A stretch of 64,000 bases of DNA, from the NCBI RefSeq assembly GCF_051846915.1, contig NZ_JBPYCR010000016.1, positions 10,390 through 74,389 on the forward strand, given 5' to 3'. The notes under the pieces are model-generated. The model made no database searches, was not told the DNA's origin, and saw nothing but the letters and a program-made list of their open reading frames with translations. Shown here piece by piece: positions 18,201 through 26,182 of this stretch; the first letter of the stretch is position 1; the number at the start of each line of letters is the position of its first letter. This DNA is from JBPYCR01 sp051846915. GTDB lineage: Bacteria; Bacillota; Bacilli; Bacillales; Amphibacillaceae. Position numbers and translations under genes: made by a program.

Positions 18201-18823
18201 TTGAACAACGTTCGTATGCTGTTCCATACAACGCTCGATTTAAAGTGCAGGTTGGCGACGAAGTAATTGCTGGCCAAGAATTGACCGAGGGTTCTGTTGA
18301 TCCAAAAGAGCTTTTAACAGTGCAAGGTGTCGAAGGTGTTCAAGCATACTTACTGCGTGAAGTTCAACGCGTATACCGCATGCAAGGTGTTGAAATTGGT
18401 GATAAGCACGTTGAGGTAATGGTTCGTCAAATGTTAAGAAAAATGCGAGTCATTGACTCCGGTGACACCGACGTTTTACCAGGCGCTTTGCTTGAGTTGC
18501 ATCAGTTTAAAGAAGCGAATGAAGCAGCGCTGAAAGAAGGAAAAATTCCTGCAGTAGGTGAACCTATCCTTCTTGGAATTACAAAAGCTTCACTAGAAAC
18601 AGACTCTTTCTTGTCCGCAGCATCATTCCAAGAAACAACAAGAGTATTAACCGATGCAGCAATCAAAGGTAAACGAGATGAATTGCTTGGATTGAAAGAA
18701 AATGTTATTATCGGTAAACTGATTCCAGCAGGTACAGGAATGCAGCGTTATCGAAAAATTAAACCTGGATTGGATAAACCGGAAGAGGAAGAAGTTATCG
18801 AACATCCGGAAATTGTCCAGTAA
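15215..18823 (+). CDS. rpoC: DNA-directed RNA polymerase subunit beta'
   Basis: This is the catalytic subunit of RNA polymerase. The TTG at 15215, five bases after GGAGGTAGG, gives 1202 residues beginning MLDVNNFEFMKIGLAS as in B. subtilis; longer readings run back into the upstream repeat and are rejected. The N-terminal zinc ribbon (CHCGKYK... and CDRCG) is intact. The active-site NADFDGDQM has its metal-binding aspartates at 449, 451 and 453. The second zinc site (C-D-x-D and CNTKHGVCKKCYG) and the trigger-loop region (QLTMRTFHTGGVAG) are present. Confidence 0.98.
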   Translation: MLDVNNFEFMKIGLASSEKIRSWSYGEVKKPETINYRTLKPEKDGLFCERIFGPQKDWECHCGKYKRVRYKGVVCDRCGVEVTKSKVRRERMAHIELAAPVSHIWYFKGIPSRMGLVLDMSPRALEEILYFAAYVVTDPGGTPLEKKQLLSEKEYRTYYEKYGNVFKADMGAEAVRRLLQDIDLEKEVAALKEELKTVQGQRRTRAIRRLEVMEAFRHSGNDTSWMVLDVLPVIPPEIRPMVQLDGGRFATSDLNDLYRRVINRNNRLKRLLDLGAPSIIVQNEKRMLQESVDALIDNGRRGRPVTGPGNRPLKSLSHMLKGKQGRFRQNLLGKRVDYSGRSVIIVGPSLKMYQCGLPREMALELFKPFIMKELVGQGIAHNIKSAKRKIERVHPEVWDVLEEVIKEHPVLLNRAPTLHRLGIQAFEPTLVEGRAIRLHPLVCTAYNADFDGDQMAVHVPLSAEAQAEARILMLAAQNILNPKDGKPVVTPSQDMVLGNYYLTMERKSAIGEGKVFSDINEALIAYQNGYVHLHSRIALYAGSLNNKTFTEEQHKKLLLTTVGKLIFNEILPDSFPYINEPTRSNLEIETPEKYFLDKGANIKEEIEKRELIRPFKKGILGDIIAEVFKRFKISETSKMLDLLKDLGFYYSTRAGMTVGVSDIVVLKEKGKLLDETQLKVDNVLKQFRRGLITDEERYDRVISIWSEAKDVIQEKLMDSLSNENPIFMMSDSGARGNASNFTQLAGMRGLMANPAGRIIELPIKSSFREGLTVLEYFISTHGARKGLADTALKTADSGYLTRRLVDVAQDVIVRETDCGTDRGLPVSALSVGSELIEPLIDRLIGRTLFETIKHPETGETIVEKDTVISEDQAKQVVNAGIEEVTIRSAFTCNTKHGVCKKCYGRNLATGDEVEVGEAVGIIAAQSIGEPGTQLTMRTFHTGGVAGDDITQGLPRIQELFEARNPKGQAVISEVHGTVQEIKEVKDRHEVVIQGEIEQRSYAVPYNARFKVQVGDEVIAGQELTEGSVDPKELLTVQGVEGVQAYLLREVQRVYRMQGVEIGDKHVEVMVRQMLRKMRVIDSGDTDVLPGALLELHQFKEANEAALKEGKIPAVGEPILLGITKASLETDSFLSAASFQETTRVLTDAAIKGKRDELLGLKENVIIGKLIPAGTGMQRYRKIKPGLDKPEEEEVIEHPEIVQ

Positions 18824-18879
18824 AGATGATAGGTTAATAACACTTTTTTAATAGTACGTGTAAATTTTTGACAACTAGC

Positions 18880-18919
18880 ATAAGCATCCCGTATTCACTT
18901 TATAATACGGGATGCTTAT
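18880..18919 (+). terminator. Perfect 16-bp hairpin after rpoC
   Basis: ATAAGCATCCCGTATT (18880-18895) is the exact reverse complement of AATACGGGATGCTTAT (18904-18919). The following bases (ACAATCTTT) are only moderately T-rich, so termination may be partial. It lies between rpoC and the promoter for rplGB-rpsL. Confidence 0.75.
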
Positions 18920-19056
18920 ACAATCTTTATAAAAGTATGATGTTTACAGCGGGCACGATTATGGGAAAAGATAATAGTGGTGTTTACGGTTTTCATCATA
19001 AGACAGGAATAGAATGAAAAAAGATAGAAAAACAAGTAGAAAATGTAAGGTTTGTG

Positions 19057-19085
19057 TTGACATTAAAACGTGAGAATGGTAATAT
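19057..19085 (+). promoter_or_regulatory. Sigma-A promoter for the str operon (rplGB-rpsL-rpsG-fusA-tuf)
   Basis: TTGACA (19057-19062) and TAATAT (19080-19085) are 17 bases apart, 46 bases before the rplGB start. The -35 is perfect consensus. Confidence 0.8.
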
Positions 19086-19131
19086 AACCAGGGTGATTCC
19101 GAATTTTACTTGTTTCATGGAGGAAAGACTG

Positions 19132-19386
19132 ATGTCTTATGAAAAAGTGGCTCAGCATAAAGCTCGTACAATTATCGGAACCAAGCAAACGCTGAAAGCG
19201 ATGAGAAATGGCGAAATAAGCGAATTGTTTATCGCTAACGATGCCGATCAGCAGATTATCGGGAAAGTAATTGAACTGGCCAACAGTTTAAACATTCCTT
19301 GTAGTCACGTCGATTCCATGAAAAAGCTGGGAGCAGCTTGTGGAATTGAAGTAGGGGCGTCCACAGTTGCATTAAAACAAAAATAG
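19132..19386 (+). CDS. rplGB: L7Ae-like ribosomal protein (YbxF)
   Basis: The 84-residue protein belongs to the L7Ae/L30e/S12e family that binds kink-turn RNA; B. subtilis YbxF is ribosome-associated and binds k-turns. I chose the ATG at 19132, preceded by GGAGGA, rather than the in-frame TTG upstream that overlaps the promoter. The family signature LFIANDADQQIIGKV and the C-terminal CGIEVGASTVALK are present. Its place between rpoC and rpsL matches B. subtilis. Confidence 0.93.
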   Translation: MSYEKVAQHKARTIIGTKQTLKAMRNGEISELFIANDADQQIIGKVIELANSLNIPCSHVDSMKKLGAACGIEVGASTVALKQK

Positions 19387-19429
19387 TTTTGATGAATTTA
19401 TTCATGAAGACTTTGTTTTTTGCACAAAG

Positions 19430-19455
19430 ATGAACCACCTGGATGTGTGGTTCAT
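19430..19455 (+). terminator. Hairpin between rplGB and rpsL
   Basis: ATGAACCAC (19430-19438) pairs perfectly with GTGGTTCAT (19447-19455). No T run follows, so it may be an RNA-processing or stability element rather than a terminator. The rest of the 188-base gap is A/T-rich without other recognisable features. Confidence 0.4.
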
Positions 19456-19574
19456 GAATGATTATGTTGTTAGTATGTTAACAAGACTTTATATTGTTAA
19501 TGTATTAAAAAATTAGGGCTTGTCGGATCGGCGAATTCCTAACTATATATTATTACTGGAAAGGAGGACAATAT

Positions 19575-19988
19575 ATGCCTACAATTAACCAACTTATACG
19601 TAAAGGTCGTGTAAGTAAACCAAAAAAGTATGACTCACCAGCACTAAACAGAGGGTACAATAGCTTTAAGAAGCGGTTCACGAAATTGAACTCTCCACAA
19701 AAACGTGGCGTATGTACTCGTGTTGGAACACTTACACCTAAAAAACCGAACTCTGCACTTCGTAAGTATGCGCGTGTTCGTTTATCAAATAATATGGAAG
19801 TAACTGCATACATCCCTGGAATTGGTCACAACTTGCAGGAGCACAGTGTAGTATTACTTCGTGGTGGTCGTGTGAAAGACTTGCCGGGTGTTCGTTATCA
19901 TATTGTTCGTGGTGCATTGGATACTGCGGGAGTAGAAGGACGGGCTCAAGGTCGTTCTAAGTATGGTACGAAGAAGCCGAAGAAATAA
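19575..19988 (+). CDS. rpsL: 30S ribosomal protein S12
   Basis: S12 sits at the decoding centre and controls accuracy. The 137-residue protein has the conserved PNSALRKYARVRL segment and the streptomycin-related loop with the wild-type lysines (TPKKPNSAL; GGRVKDLPGVRYH). The ribosome site GGAAAGGAGG precedes the ATG. It heads the rpsL-rpsG-fusA-tuf block and is 48 bases before rpsG. Confidence 0.97.
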   Translation: MPTINQLIRKGRVSKPKKYDSPALNRGYNSFKKRFTKLNSPQKRGVCTRVGTLTPKKPNSALRKYARVRLSNNMEVTAYIPGIGHNLQEHSVVLLRGGRVKDLPGVRYHIVRGALDTAGVEGRAQGRSKYGTKKPKK

Positions 19989-20036
19989 TAATAAACGGAT
20001 AACAGTAACAGCAGATTGAGGAAAGGAGGGGGACAT

Positions 20037-20507
20037 ATGCCACGAAAAGGACCAGTGCCTAAGCGGGATGTCTTACCAGATCCACTTTATAATTCAAAAT
20101 TAGTTACGCGTTTGATCAACCAGATAATGATCCACGGAAAACGAGGAAAGGCACAAAAAATCCTTTATAATTCCTTTGAACTTGTTTCTGAGAAGAGCGG
20201 ACAAAATGCAATGGAAGTTTTTGAACAAGCAATGAAAAACGTTATGCCTGTACTTGAAGTACGTGCACGTCGTGTCGGGGGTTCTAACTACCAAGTACCA
20301 ATGGAAGTTCGTCCGGAACGCCGTCAAGCACTTGGCTTAAGATACATTGTAAATTACTCGCGCTTGCGCGGTGAGAAAACAATGGAAGAACGACTTGCCA
20401 ATGAAATTCTTGATGCTTCTAATAATACAGGTGCATCTGTAAAGAAACGCGAAGAACTGCATAAAATGGCAGAAGCGAACAAAGCTTTTGCACATTATCG
20501 CTGGTAA
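20037..20507 (+). CDS. rpsG: 30S ribosomal protein S7
   Basis: S7 nucleates assembly of the 30S head and contacts E-site tRNA. The ATG at 20037 follows GGAGGGGG and gives 156 residues beginning MPRKGPVPKRDVLPDPLY, as in the family; an upstream in-frame start would include the ribosome site. The beta-hairpin and helix region VGGSNYQVPMEVRPERRQALGLR is intact, written here as two blocks: VGGSNYQVPMEV and RPERRQALGLR. It is followed by fusA after 43 bases. Confidence 0.97.
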   Translation: MPRKGPVPKRDVLPDPLYNSKLVTRLINQIMIHGKRGKAQKILYNSFELVSEKSGQNAMEVFEQAMKNVMPVLEVRARRVGGSNYQVPMEVRPERRQALGLRYIVNYSRLRGEKTMEERLANEILDASNNTGASVKKREELHKMAEANKAFAHYRW

Positions 20508-20550
20508 GAATAAACTACTAATAGGTTTTTGAAAGGAAGGAGAAGAATAC

Positions 20551-22629
20551 ATGGCTAGAGAGTTCTCCTTGGAAAAGACGCGCAATATAGGAATCATGGC
20601 TCACATAGATGCTGGGAAAACAACAACTACTGAGCGTATTCTTTTCTACACAGGACGTATTCACAAAATTGGTGAAACGCATGAAGGTGCTTCCCAGATG
20701 GACTGGATGGAGCAGGAACAAGAGCGTGGAATTACAATTACTTCTGCAGCTACTACTGCCGAATGGAAAGGTCACCGTATCAACATCATTGATACACCGG
20801 GACACGTAGATTTCACAGTTGAAGTTGAACGTTCCCTAAGAGTGCTTGATGGTGCTGTAACGGTATTGGATGCACAATCGGGCGTTGAACCACAAACAGA
20901 AACAGTATGGCGTCAAGCAACAACTTACGGCGTGCCAAGAATCGTATTCATTAATAAAATGGATAAAATCGGTGCAGACTTTTTATATGCAACGAACACG
21001 CTGAAAGATCGTTTAGGCGCAAACGCACACCCGGTCCAAATGCCGATCGGCGCAGAAGATAACTTTGACGGCATTATTGATCTTATCAATATGGAAGCCC
21101 ACTTCTATTTGGATGATCTGGGTACAAAAGACGAATCAAGAGAAATTCCTGAAGAATATCGAGAGCAAGCTGAGGAGTTACGGAATGGGTTAATCGAATC
21201 GGTTGCTGATCTTGATGAAGACTTGATGATGAAGTTTCTTGAAGGAGAAGAAATCTCCAACGAGGAATTAAGAAAAGTCATTCGACAAGCTACATTAGAT
21301 GTAGAATTCTATCCAGTGTTTTGTGGTTCTGCATTTAAAAACAAAGGTGTTCAACTCGTTATCGACGGTGTGCTTGATTATTTACCTGCACCAACGGACA
21401 TTCCTCCGATTCAAGGTATTTTACCTGATAGCGAAGAAACAGTTGAGCGTCCAGCAGATGATAAAGAACCGTTCTCGGCGTTGGCATTTAAAGTAATGAC
21501 TGATCCGTACGTTGGTAAACTTACCTTTTTCCGAGTTTATTCCGGTGTATTAAAATCCGGTTCCTATGTAGTAAACTCCGTGAAAAACAAGCGTGAACGT
21601 ATTGGACGTATTTTGCAAATGCACGCTAACTCTCGTCAAGAGATTTCAGAGATCCACTGCGGGGAAATAGCGGCTGCAGTTGGGTTGAAAGATACATCAA
21701 CAGGGGATACTTTATGTGATGAGAAAAATCTTGTCATTCTGGAGTCCATGGACTTTCCAGATCCGGTAATCCAAGTTGCTATCGAACCGAAGACAAAAGC
21801 AGACCAAGATAAAATGGGGATTGCATTAGGTAAGTTGGCGGAAGAAGATCCGACATTTACGACAGAATCCGATACCGAAACAGGGCAAACATTGATTGCT
21901 GGTATGGGTGAGCTCCACTTGGATGTCATTGTTGATCGCTTGAAGCGTGAGTTTAAAGTAGAAGCAAATGTTGGTGCGCCGCAAGTTGCTTACCGTGAAA
22001 CATTCCGTGGTTCGGCTGAGGTTGAAGGTAAATTCATCCGTCAATCGGGTGGTCGTGGACAATACGGTCACGTTTGGGTTAAGTATGAACCAAATGAAGA
22101 TGGCGCAGGTTTTGAGTTTGTTAATAAAATCGTTGGTGGAGCTGTACCACGTGAGTACATTCCATCCGTTGAAGCAGGTATTAAAGAGGCAACGGAAAAT
22201 GGTGTATTAGCAGGGTATCCGTTAATCGACATTAAAGCGACATTGTATGACGGAAGCTACCATGATGTGGACTCAAACGAAATGGCATTTAAAATTGCAG
22301 GTTCAATGTCATTGAAATCTGCAAAGTCTAAGTGTCAACCAGTACTTTTGGAACCAATGATGAAAGTCGAAATTGTTATTCCAGAAGAGTACATGGGTGA
22401 TATTATGGGTGACGTTACTTCCAGACGCGGACGTGTGGAAGGCATGGACACTCGAGGCAACGCACAGTTGGTTAAGGCATTCGTTCCACTTGCTGAAATG
22501 TTCGGTTATGCGACAGCATTACGTTCAAACACGCAAGGACGTGGAACTTATACAATGTTCTTTGATCACTATGAAGAAGTGCCGAAAAGCATCTCTGAAG
22601 AAATAATCGCGAAAAATGCTGGTGAATAA
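20551..22629 (+). CDS. fusA: Elongation factor G
   Basis: This translocase GTPase moves tRNA and mRNA through the ribosome and acts with RRF in recycling. It has 692 residues. The G1 motif AHIDAGKTT is near residue 18, G2 lies in RGITITSAATT, G3 is DTPGHVDF and G4 NKMD. Domain IV contains GGRGQYGHV. A GGAAGGAG ribosome site precedes it. No paralogous features such as those of the ribosome-protection factors are seen. Confidence 0.98.
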   Translation: MAREFSLEKTRNIGIMAHIDAGKTTTTERILFYTGRIHKIGETHEGASQMDWMEQEQERGITITSAATTAEWKGHRINIIDTPGHVDFTVEVERSLRVLDGAVTVLDAQSGVEPQTETVWRQATTYGVPRIVFINKMDKIGADFLYATNTLKDRLGANAHPVQMPIGAEDNFDGIIDLINMEAHFYLDDLGTKDESREIPEEYREQAEELRNGLIESVADLDEDLMMKFLEGEEISNEELRKVIRQATLDVEFYPVFCGSAFKNKGVQLVIDGVLDYLPAPTDIPPIQGILPDSEETVERPADDKEPFSALAFKVMTDPYVGKLTFFRVYSGVLKSGSYVVNSVKNKRERIGRILQMHANSRQEISEIHCGEIAAAVGLKDTSTGDTLCDEKNLVILESMDFPDPVIQVAIEPKTKADQDKMGIALGKLAEEDPTFTTESDTETGQTLIAGMGELHLDVIVDRLKREFKVEANVGAPQVAYRETFRGSAEVEGKFIRQSGGRGQYGHVWVKYEPNEDGAGFEFVNKIVGGAVPREYIPSVEAGIKEATENGVLAGYPLIDIKATLYDGSYHDVDSNEMAFKIAGSMSLKSAKSKCQPVLLEPMMKVEIVIPEEYMGDIMGDVTSRRGRVEGMDTRGNAQLVKAFVPLAEMFGYATALRSNTQGRGTYTMFFDHYEEVPKSISEEIIAKNAGE

Positions 22630-22750
22630 TTGATTTTTTACGCATTCTCCAGTATAACATGTGTTAAAGACTAAGATTAATTCAACAAGATTCACTCTTA
22701 GTTATCAATATAAAAATTAAAGGTTCATTTATTAAAAGGAGGAACTATAA

Positions 22751-23941
22751 ATGGCTAAAGAAAAATTTGATCGCTCGAAACCACACGTTAACATTGGTAC
22801 TATTGGACACGTTGACCATGGTAAAACTACATTGACGGCTGCAATTACAACTGTAATGAACAAAAGAAACGGTTCAGGTTCCGCAATGGCTTATGACCAA
22901 ATTGACGGTGCGCCGGAAGAAAAAGAACGTGGAATTACAATCGCTACTTCTCACGTTGAGTATGAAACAGAAAATCGTCACTATGCACACGTAGACTGCC
23001 CAGGACACGCTGACTATGTTAAAAACATGATTACTGGTGCAGCGCAAATGGACGGTGCCATCCTTGTGGTATCATCTGCAGATGGTCCAATGCCACAAAC
23101 TCGTGAGCACATTCTACTTTCTCGTAACGTTGGTGTACCTTCCATCGTCGTATTCCTTAACAAAGTGGATATGGTTGATGACGAAGAGCTACTCGAGCTA
23201 GTTGAAATGGAAGTTCGTGACCTATTGTCCGAGTATGACTTCCCTGGTGATGATACACCGGTTGTTTCTGGTTCTGCTCTTAAAGCACTTGAAGGTGATG
23301 CAGATTACGAAGAAAAAATTGTTGAACTTATGAACGAAGTTGATGAGTTCATTCCAAACCCAGAGCGTGACACAGATAAACCATTCATGATGCCTGTTGA
23401 GGACGTATTCTCTATTACAGGACGTGGAACTGTTGCTACAGGTCGTGTTGAGCGTGGGCAGGTTAAAGTTGGCGATGAAGTAGAAATTATCGGGCTTGCA
23501 GAAGCACCAGGAAAAACAACTGTTACTGGTGTTGAAATGTTCCGTAAGCTTCTTGATTATGCTGAAGCTGGCGATAACATTGGTGCACTTCTTCGTGGTG
23601 TAGGCCGTGAAGATATCACTCGTGGTCAAGTATTGGCTAAGCCTGGTTCAATTACACCACATACAAACTTTAAAGCGGAAGTTTATGTACTATCTAAAGA
23701 AGAAGGTGGACGTCACACTCCATTTTTCGGAAACTATCGCCCACAGTTCTATTTCCGTACTACAGACGTAACTGGAGTTATCCAGCTACCTGAAGGAGTA
23801 GAAATGGTAATGCCTGGCGATAACATTGAAATGAGCGTTGAGCTTATTTCTCCAATTGCTATTGAAGACGGTACTCGTTTCTCCATCCGTGAGGGCGGAC
23901 GTACAGTTGGATCTGGTGTTGTATCATCTATTGAAAAGTAA
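22751..23941 (+). CDS. tuf: Elongation factor Tu
   Basis: This GTPase delivers aminoacyl-tRNA to the ribosome. It has 396 residues. The G motifs are GHVDHGKTT (residues about 19-27), DCPGHADYVKNMITGA and NKVDMVDD. Domain II (VFSITGRGTVATGRVERG) and domain III (YRPQFYFRTTDVTG) are intact. The ribosome site is AAAGGAGGAA. A terminator follows directly, ending the str operon. In B. subtilis ybaC and then rpsJ follow; here a 10 kb catabolic cluster lies in between. Confidence 0.98.
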   Translation: MAKEKFDRSKPHVNIGTIGHVDHGKTTLTAAITTVMNKRNGSGSAMAYDQIDGAPEEKERGITIATSHVEYETENRHYAHVDCPGHADYVKNMITGAAQMDGAILVVSSADGPMPQTREHILLSRNVGVPSIVVFLNKVDMVDDEELLELVEMEVRDLLSEYDFPGDDTPVVSGSALKALEGDADYEEKIVELMNEVDEFIPNPERDTDKPFMMPVEDVFSITGRGTVATGRVERGQVKVGDEVEIIGLAEAPGKTTVTGVEMFRKLLDYAEAGDNIGALLRGVGREDITRGQVLAKPGSITPHTNFKAEVYVLSKEEGGRHTPFFGNYRPQFYFRTTDVTGVIQLPEGVEMVMPGDNIEMSVELISPIAIEDGTRFSIREGGRTVGSGVVSSIEK

Positions 23942-23955
23942 TTAGTTTTAATATA

Positions 23956-23992
23956 AACCCGGGTAGCTTTCAGAAGCTGTTCGGGTTTTTTA
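23956..23992 (+). terminator. Intrinsic terminator after tuf
   Basis: AACCCGGGTAGCTT pairs with AAGCTGTTCGGGTT across a four-base loop and is followed by TTTTTT. It closes the str operon. The next 300 bases up to the promoter at 24308 hold no recognisable gene, repeat or site. Confidence 0.88.
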
Positions 23993-24307
23993 GTCTTTCG
24001 TTTAAATGGCGGACGAATTGTGAAACAGCATGTCGTGGGTGGTGGACGGATTGCTTATCGGCGCAAATATTTAGTTTCCCAGCGTTGTTACGCTTGTTCT
24101 CGGCATGATTTTGTCGAATACTAGCGACAACGAGTGTTTTATCAGCTGGATTTTGTTGAGTATCGGCATTTTAAGTTGGGTTAATATAATTATTTAAAAA
24201 GTAAATACAGAGCATTACAGCTTGAAAAATACCAACATTCCCTAGCTATCATAAAGTCTTTTTTAGATTTTACTTGGTCGCAGATTTAATAAAATTTAAA
24301 AAGTTGC

Positions 24308-24336
24308 TTGACAGGTTATAAAATTTAGAATAATAT
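24308..24336 (+). promoter_or_regulatory. Sigma-A type promoter before the DUF3870 gene
   Basis: TTGACA (24308-24313) is 17 bases before TAATAT (24331-24336), with the next start codon 35 bases downstream. It is the best promoter candidate for the catabolic insert. Confidence 0.75.
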
Positions 24337-24371
24337 AATAGTCAACAAAGTTACTCAAAAGGAATTAACAA

Positions 24372-24704
24372 ATGGAAAAAATGACATCTGTGCTTGTGAC
24401 AGGTTACTCAAAAGCACCACAAGGAACATCAATGTATGAGGTATATCGTCATGCAGGTATTGTTTTAGAAGTAGAAGTTGATACGCATAAAATTCTAGAT
24501 GTAGAATTTACAATGGTTGCTGAGCTTACTAAAAATTTTTTTAAAAAGATAGTTGTAGGATATTCTCTTGAAGACGGTCTGGATAATTTAATTGACCGCA
24601 TAAAAGAGTGTTACTTTGCGCCATCGCAACAAGCAATAATTGTTGCTTTGCAATCTGCTAATCAAAGATATTGGGAATACGTAAAATTAAATCAAAACAA
24701 TTAA
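24372..24704 (+). CDS. DUF3870 domain protein
   Basis: This 110-residue cytoplasmic protein matches the DUF3870 family by its pattern SVLVTGYSKAPQGTSMYEVY near the N-terminus and FKKIVVGYSLEDGLDNLIDR in the middle. The biochemical function is unknown. From memory, family members tend to sit beside catabolic genes for carboxylates or amides, so a sensing or accessory role in the downstream pathway is possible; that is inference. It has its own promoter and is cut off from the CoA-transferase genes by a strong hairpin terminator, so it may be made constitutively while downstream genes depend on read-through. The ribosome site is AAAGGAA. Confidence 0.75.
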   Translation: MEKMTSVLVTGYSKAPQGTSMYEVYRHAGIVLEVEVDTHKILDVEFTMVAELTKNFFKKIVVGYSLEDGLDNLIDRIKECYFAPSQQAIIVALQSANQRYWEYVKLNQNN

Positions 24705-24759
24705 TGTAAATTTGGTTATATTGAGCTGAGTTGGCAACCCCACCTCAGAAAATCTTTAG

Positions 24760-24836
24760 AACCGAGCAGACATTATACGTTTAGAGAGTATTAAACTCTT
24801 TAAATTATAATGTGATGCTCGGTTTTTGTTTTTTTA
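24760..24836 (+). terminator. Terminator or attenuator between DUF3870 gene and catabolic operon
   Basis: AACCGAGCA (24760-24768) pairs with TGCTCGGTT (24816-24824), followed by a long T-rich run. A second, internal pairing (AGAGAGTTT-type: TAGAGAGT with ACTCTTTA) lies in the loop. A separate stem, CTGAG...CTCAG, sits just before at 24727-24748. No other promoter is obvious before the CoA-transferase start at 24858, so this could control entry into the operon. Confidence 0.72.
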
Positions 24837-24857
24837 CAACTGGAAAGGGGTTTGTGA

Positions 24858-25514
24858 ATGAAAAGTGTAATTACATCGGAAAAAGCAATTAGTATGATAA
24901 AAGATGGTTTCACAATTATGATTGGTGGTTTTGGTCTTGTAGGTTGTCCGATACAACTTGTAGATGAACTAAGTAAATCTGATCGTAGGAATTTAACTAT
25001 TATTAGTAATAATTTGGGAGAGGCCGGTAAAGGCCTAGGTAAGCTAGTCCTAAATAAACAAGTAAAAAAAGGTATCGGGTCTTATTTTACATCTAACAAA
25101 GACGTTGTTAATGCATACAAACGAGGAGAATTAGAAATTGAACTACTTCCTCAAGGGACGATGTCAGAAGCGATACGAGCAGCAGGAGCCGGTCTCGGAG
25201 GATTTTACACACCTGTAAGTGCAGGGACAAAATTGGCAGAAAACAAGGAAACAAAGGTTCTATCCAATAAAGAATATGTACTTCAAGAATCTTTACATGC
25301 AGATGCTGCATTCATAAAAGCAAAAAAAGCAGATAAGTTAGGTAATTTAATTTATAGTAAATCAGCACGGAACTTTAATCCGGCAATGGCAACAGCAGGA
25401 AAGACCGTTTTTGCGGAAGTCGACGAAATTGTTGAAGTTGGGGAATTAAACCCTGAAGAGATTATCACACCACATTTATATATCGATTATTTAATTGTTA
25501 ACGGAGGATCTTAA
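24858..25514 (+). CDS. 3-oxoacid CoA-transferase, subunit A
   Basis: This alpha subunit of a family I CoA-transferase (AtoD/ScoA type) has 218 residues. Together with the next gene it moves CoA from an acyl-CoA donor to a 3-keto acid, typically acetoacetate. The glycine-rich CoA-binding loop GGFGLVGCPIQLVDEL is near residues 23-38, and GAGLGGFYTPVSAGT near 112 is characteristic. It starts with ATG behind GGAAAGGGG. The gap to subunit B is two bases. The exact acid substrate cannot be read from sequence. Confidence 0.9.
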   Translation: MKSVITSEKAISMIKDGFTIMIGGFGLVGCPIQLVDELSKSDRRNLTIISNNLGEAGKGLGKLVLNKQVKKGIGSYFTSNKDVVNAYKRGELEIELLPQGTMSEAIRAAGAGLGGFYTPVSAGTKLAENKETKVLSNKEYVLQESLHADAAFIKAKKADKLGNLIYSKSARNFNPAMATAGKTVFAEVDEIVEVGELNPEEIITPHLYIDYLIVNGGS

Positions 25515-25516
25515 GA

Positions 25517-26182
25517 ATGGATAAGAAAAATTATATTGCACAAAGAGCAGCACAAGAACTAAATGATGGGGATATTGTCAATCTTGGAATAGGTTTACCA
25601 ACGCTAGTTGTTGACTATTTGCCGGATGATATTAGCATATATCTACATTCTGAAAATGGAATTTTAGGACTTGGCCCTACACCAGCAACAGAAGATATTG
25701 ATGAGGATTTAGTAAACGCCGGTAAACTACCTGTAACGATCAAAGAGGGATCATCTTTTTTTGATAGCCCATCATCTTTTGGAATGATACGTGGAGGTCA
25801 TGTTGACGTAGCCATATTGGGAGTGTTGCAAGTTGATCAATATGGAAGAATTGCCAATTGGGCGATCCCGGGAAAAGATATATTAGGAGTAGGTGGTGCG
25901 ATGGACTTATTGGAAGGAGCTCAAAAAGTTATTGTCACCATGCTGCATACAACTAAAAACGGGGATGCCAAAATAGTTGATAAATTAACGTATCCTAAAA
26001 CATCCAAGCGGCAAGTTGATGTTGTTGTAACCGAGATAGCCGTTTTCCGGACAGATGATAAGGGGTTAATATTAACTGAAATTGCGCCCGGAAAAACAAT
26101 AGAAGAAGTGAAAGAAAAGACGGGTGCTCCATTTCGAACTGCAGCTAATCTAACAGAAATGACAAAGGAGATTGAAGTTTGA
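25517..26182 (+). CDS. 3-oxoacid CoA-transferase, subunit B
   Basis: This beta subunit (AtoA/ScoB type) has 221 residues. The catalytic glutamate of the SENGILGLG motif is Glu46; it forms the enzyme-CoA thioester. The downstream GGHVDVAILGVLQVD and ANWAIPGK blocks are typical. The gene lies two bases after subunit A, and its stop overlaps the thiolase start (TGATG), so the three are one translational unit. Confidence 0.92.
   Translation: MDKKNYIAQRAAQELNDGDIVNLGIGLPTLVVDYLPDDISIYLHSENGILGLGPTPATEDIDEDLVNAGKLPVTIKEGSSFFDSPSSFGMIRGGHVDVAILGVLQVDQYGRIANWAIPGKDILGVGGAMDLLEGAQKVIVTMLHTTKNGDAKIVDKLTYPKTSKRQVDVVVTEIAVFRTDDKGLILTEIAPGKTIEEVKEKTGAPFRTAANLTEMTKEIEV

Noticed and set aside
24720..24760. 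Possible riboswitch between the DUF3870 gene and the CoA-transferase
   Set aside because: Only a simple stem (CTGAG/CTCAG) is visible; no conserved riboswitch core was recognised.
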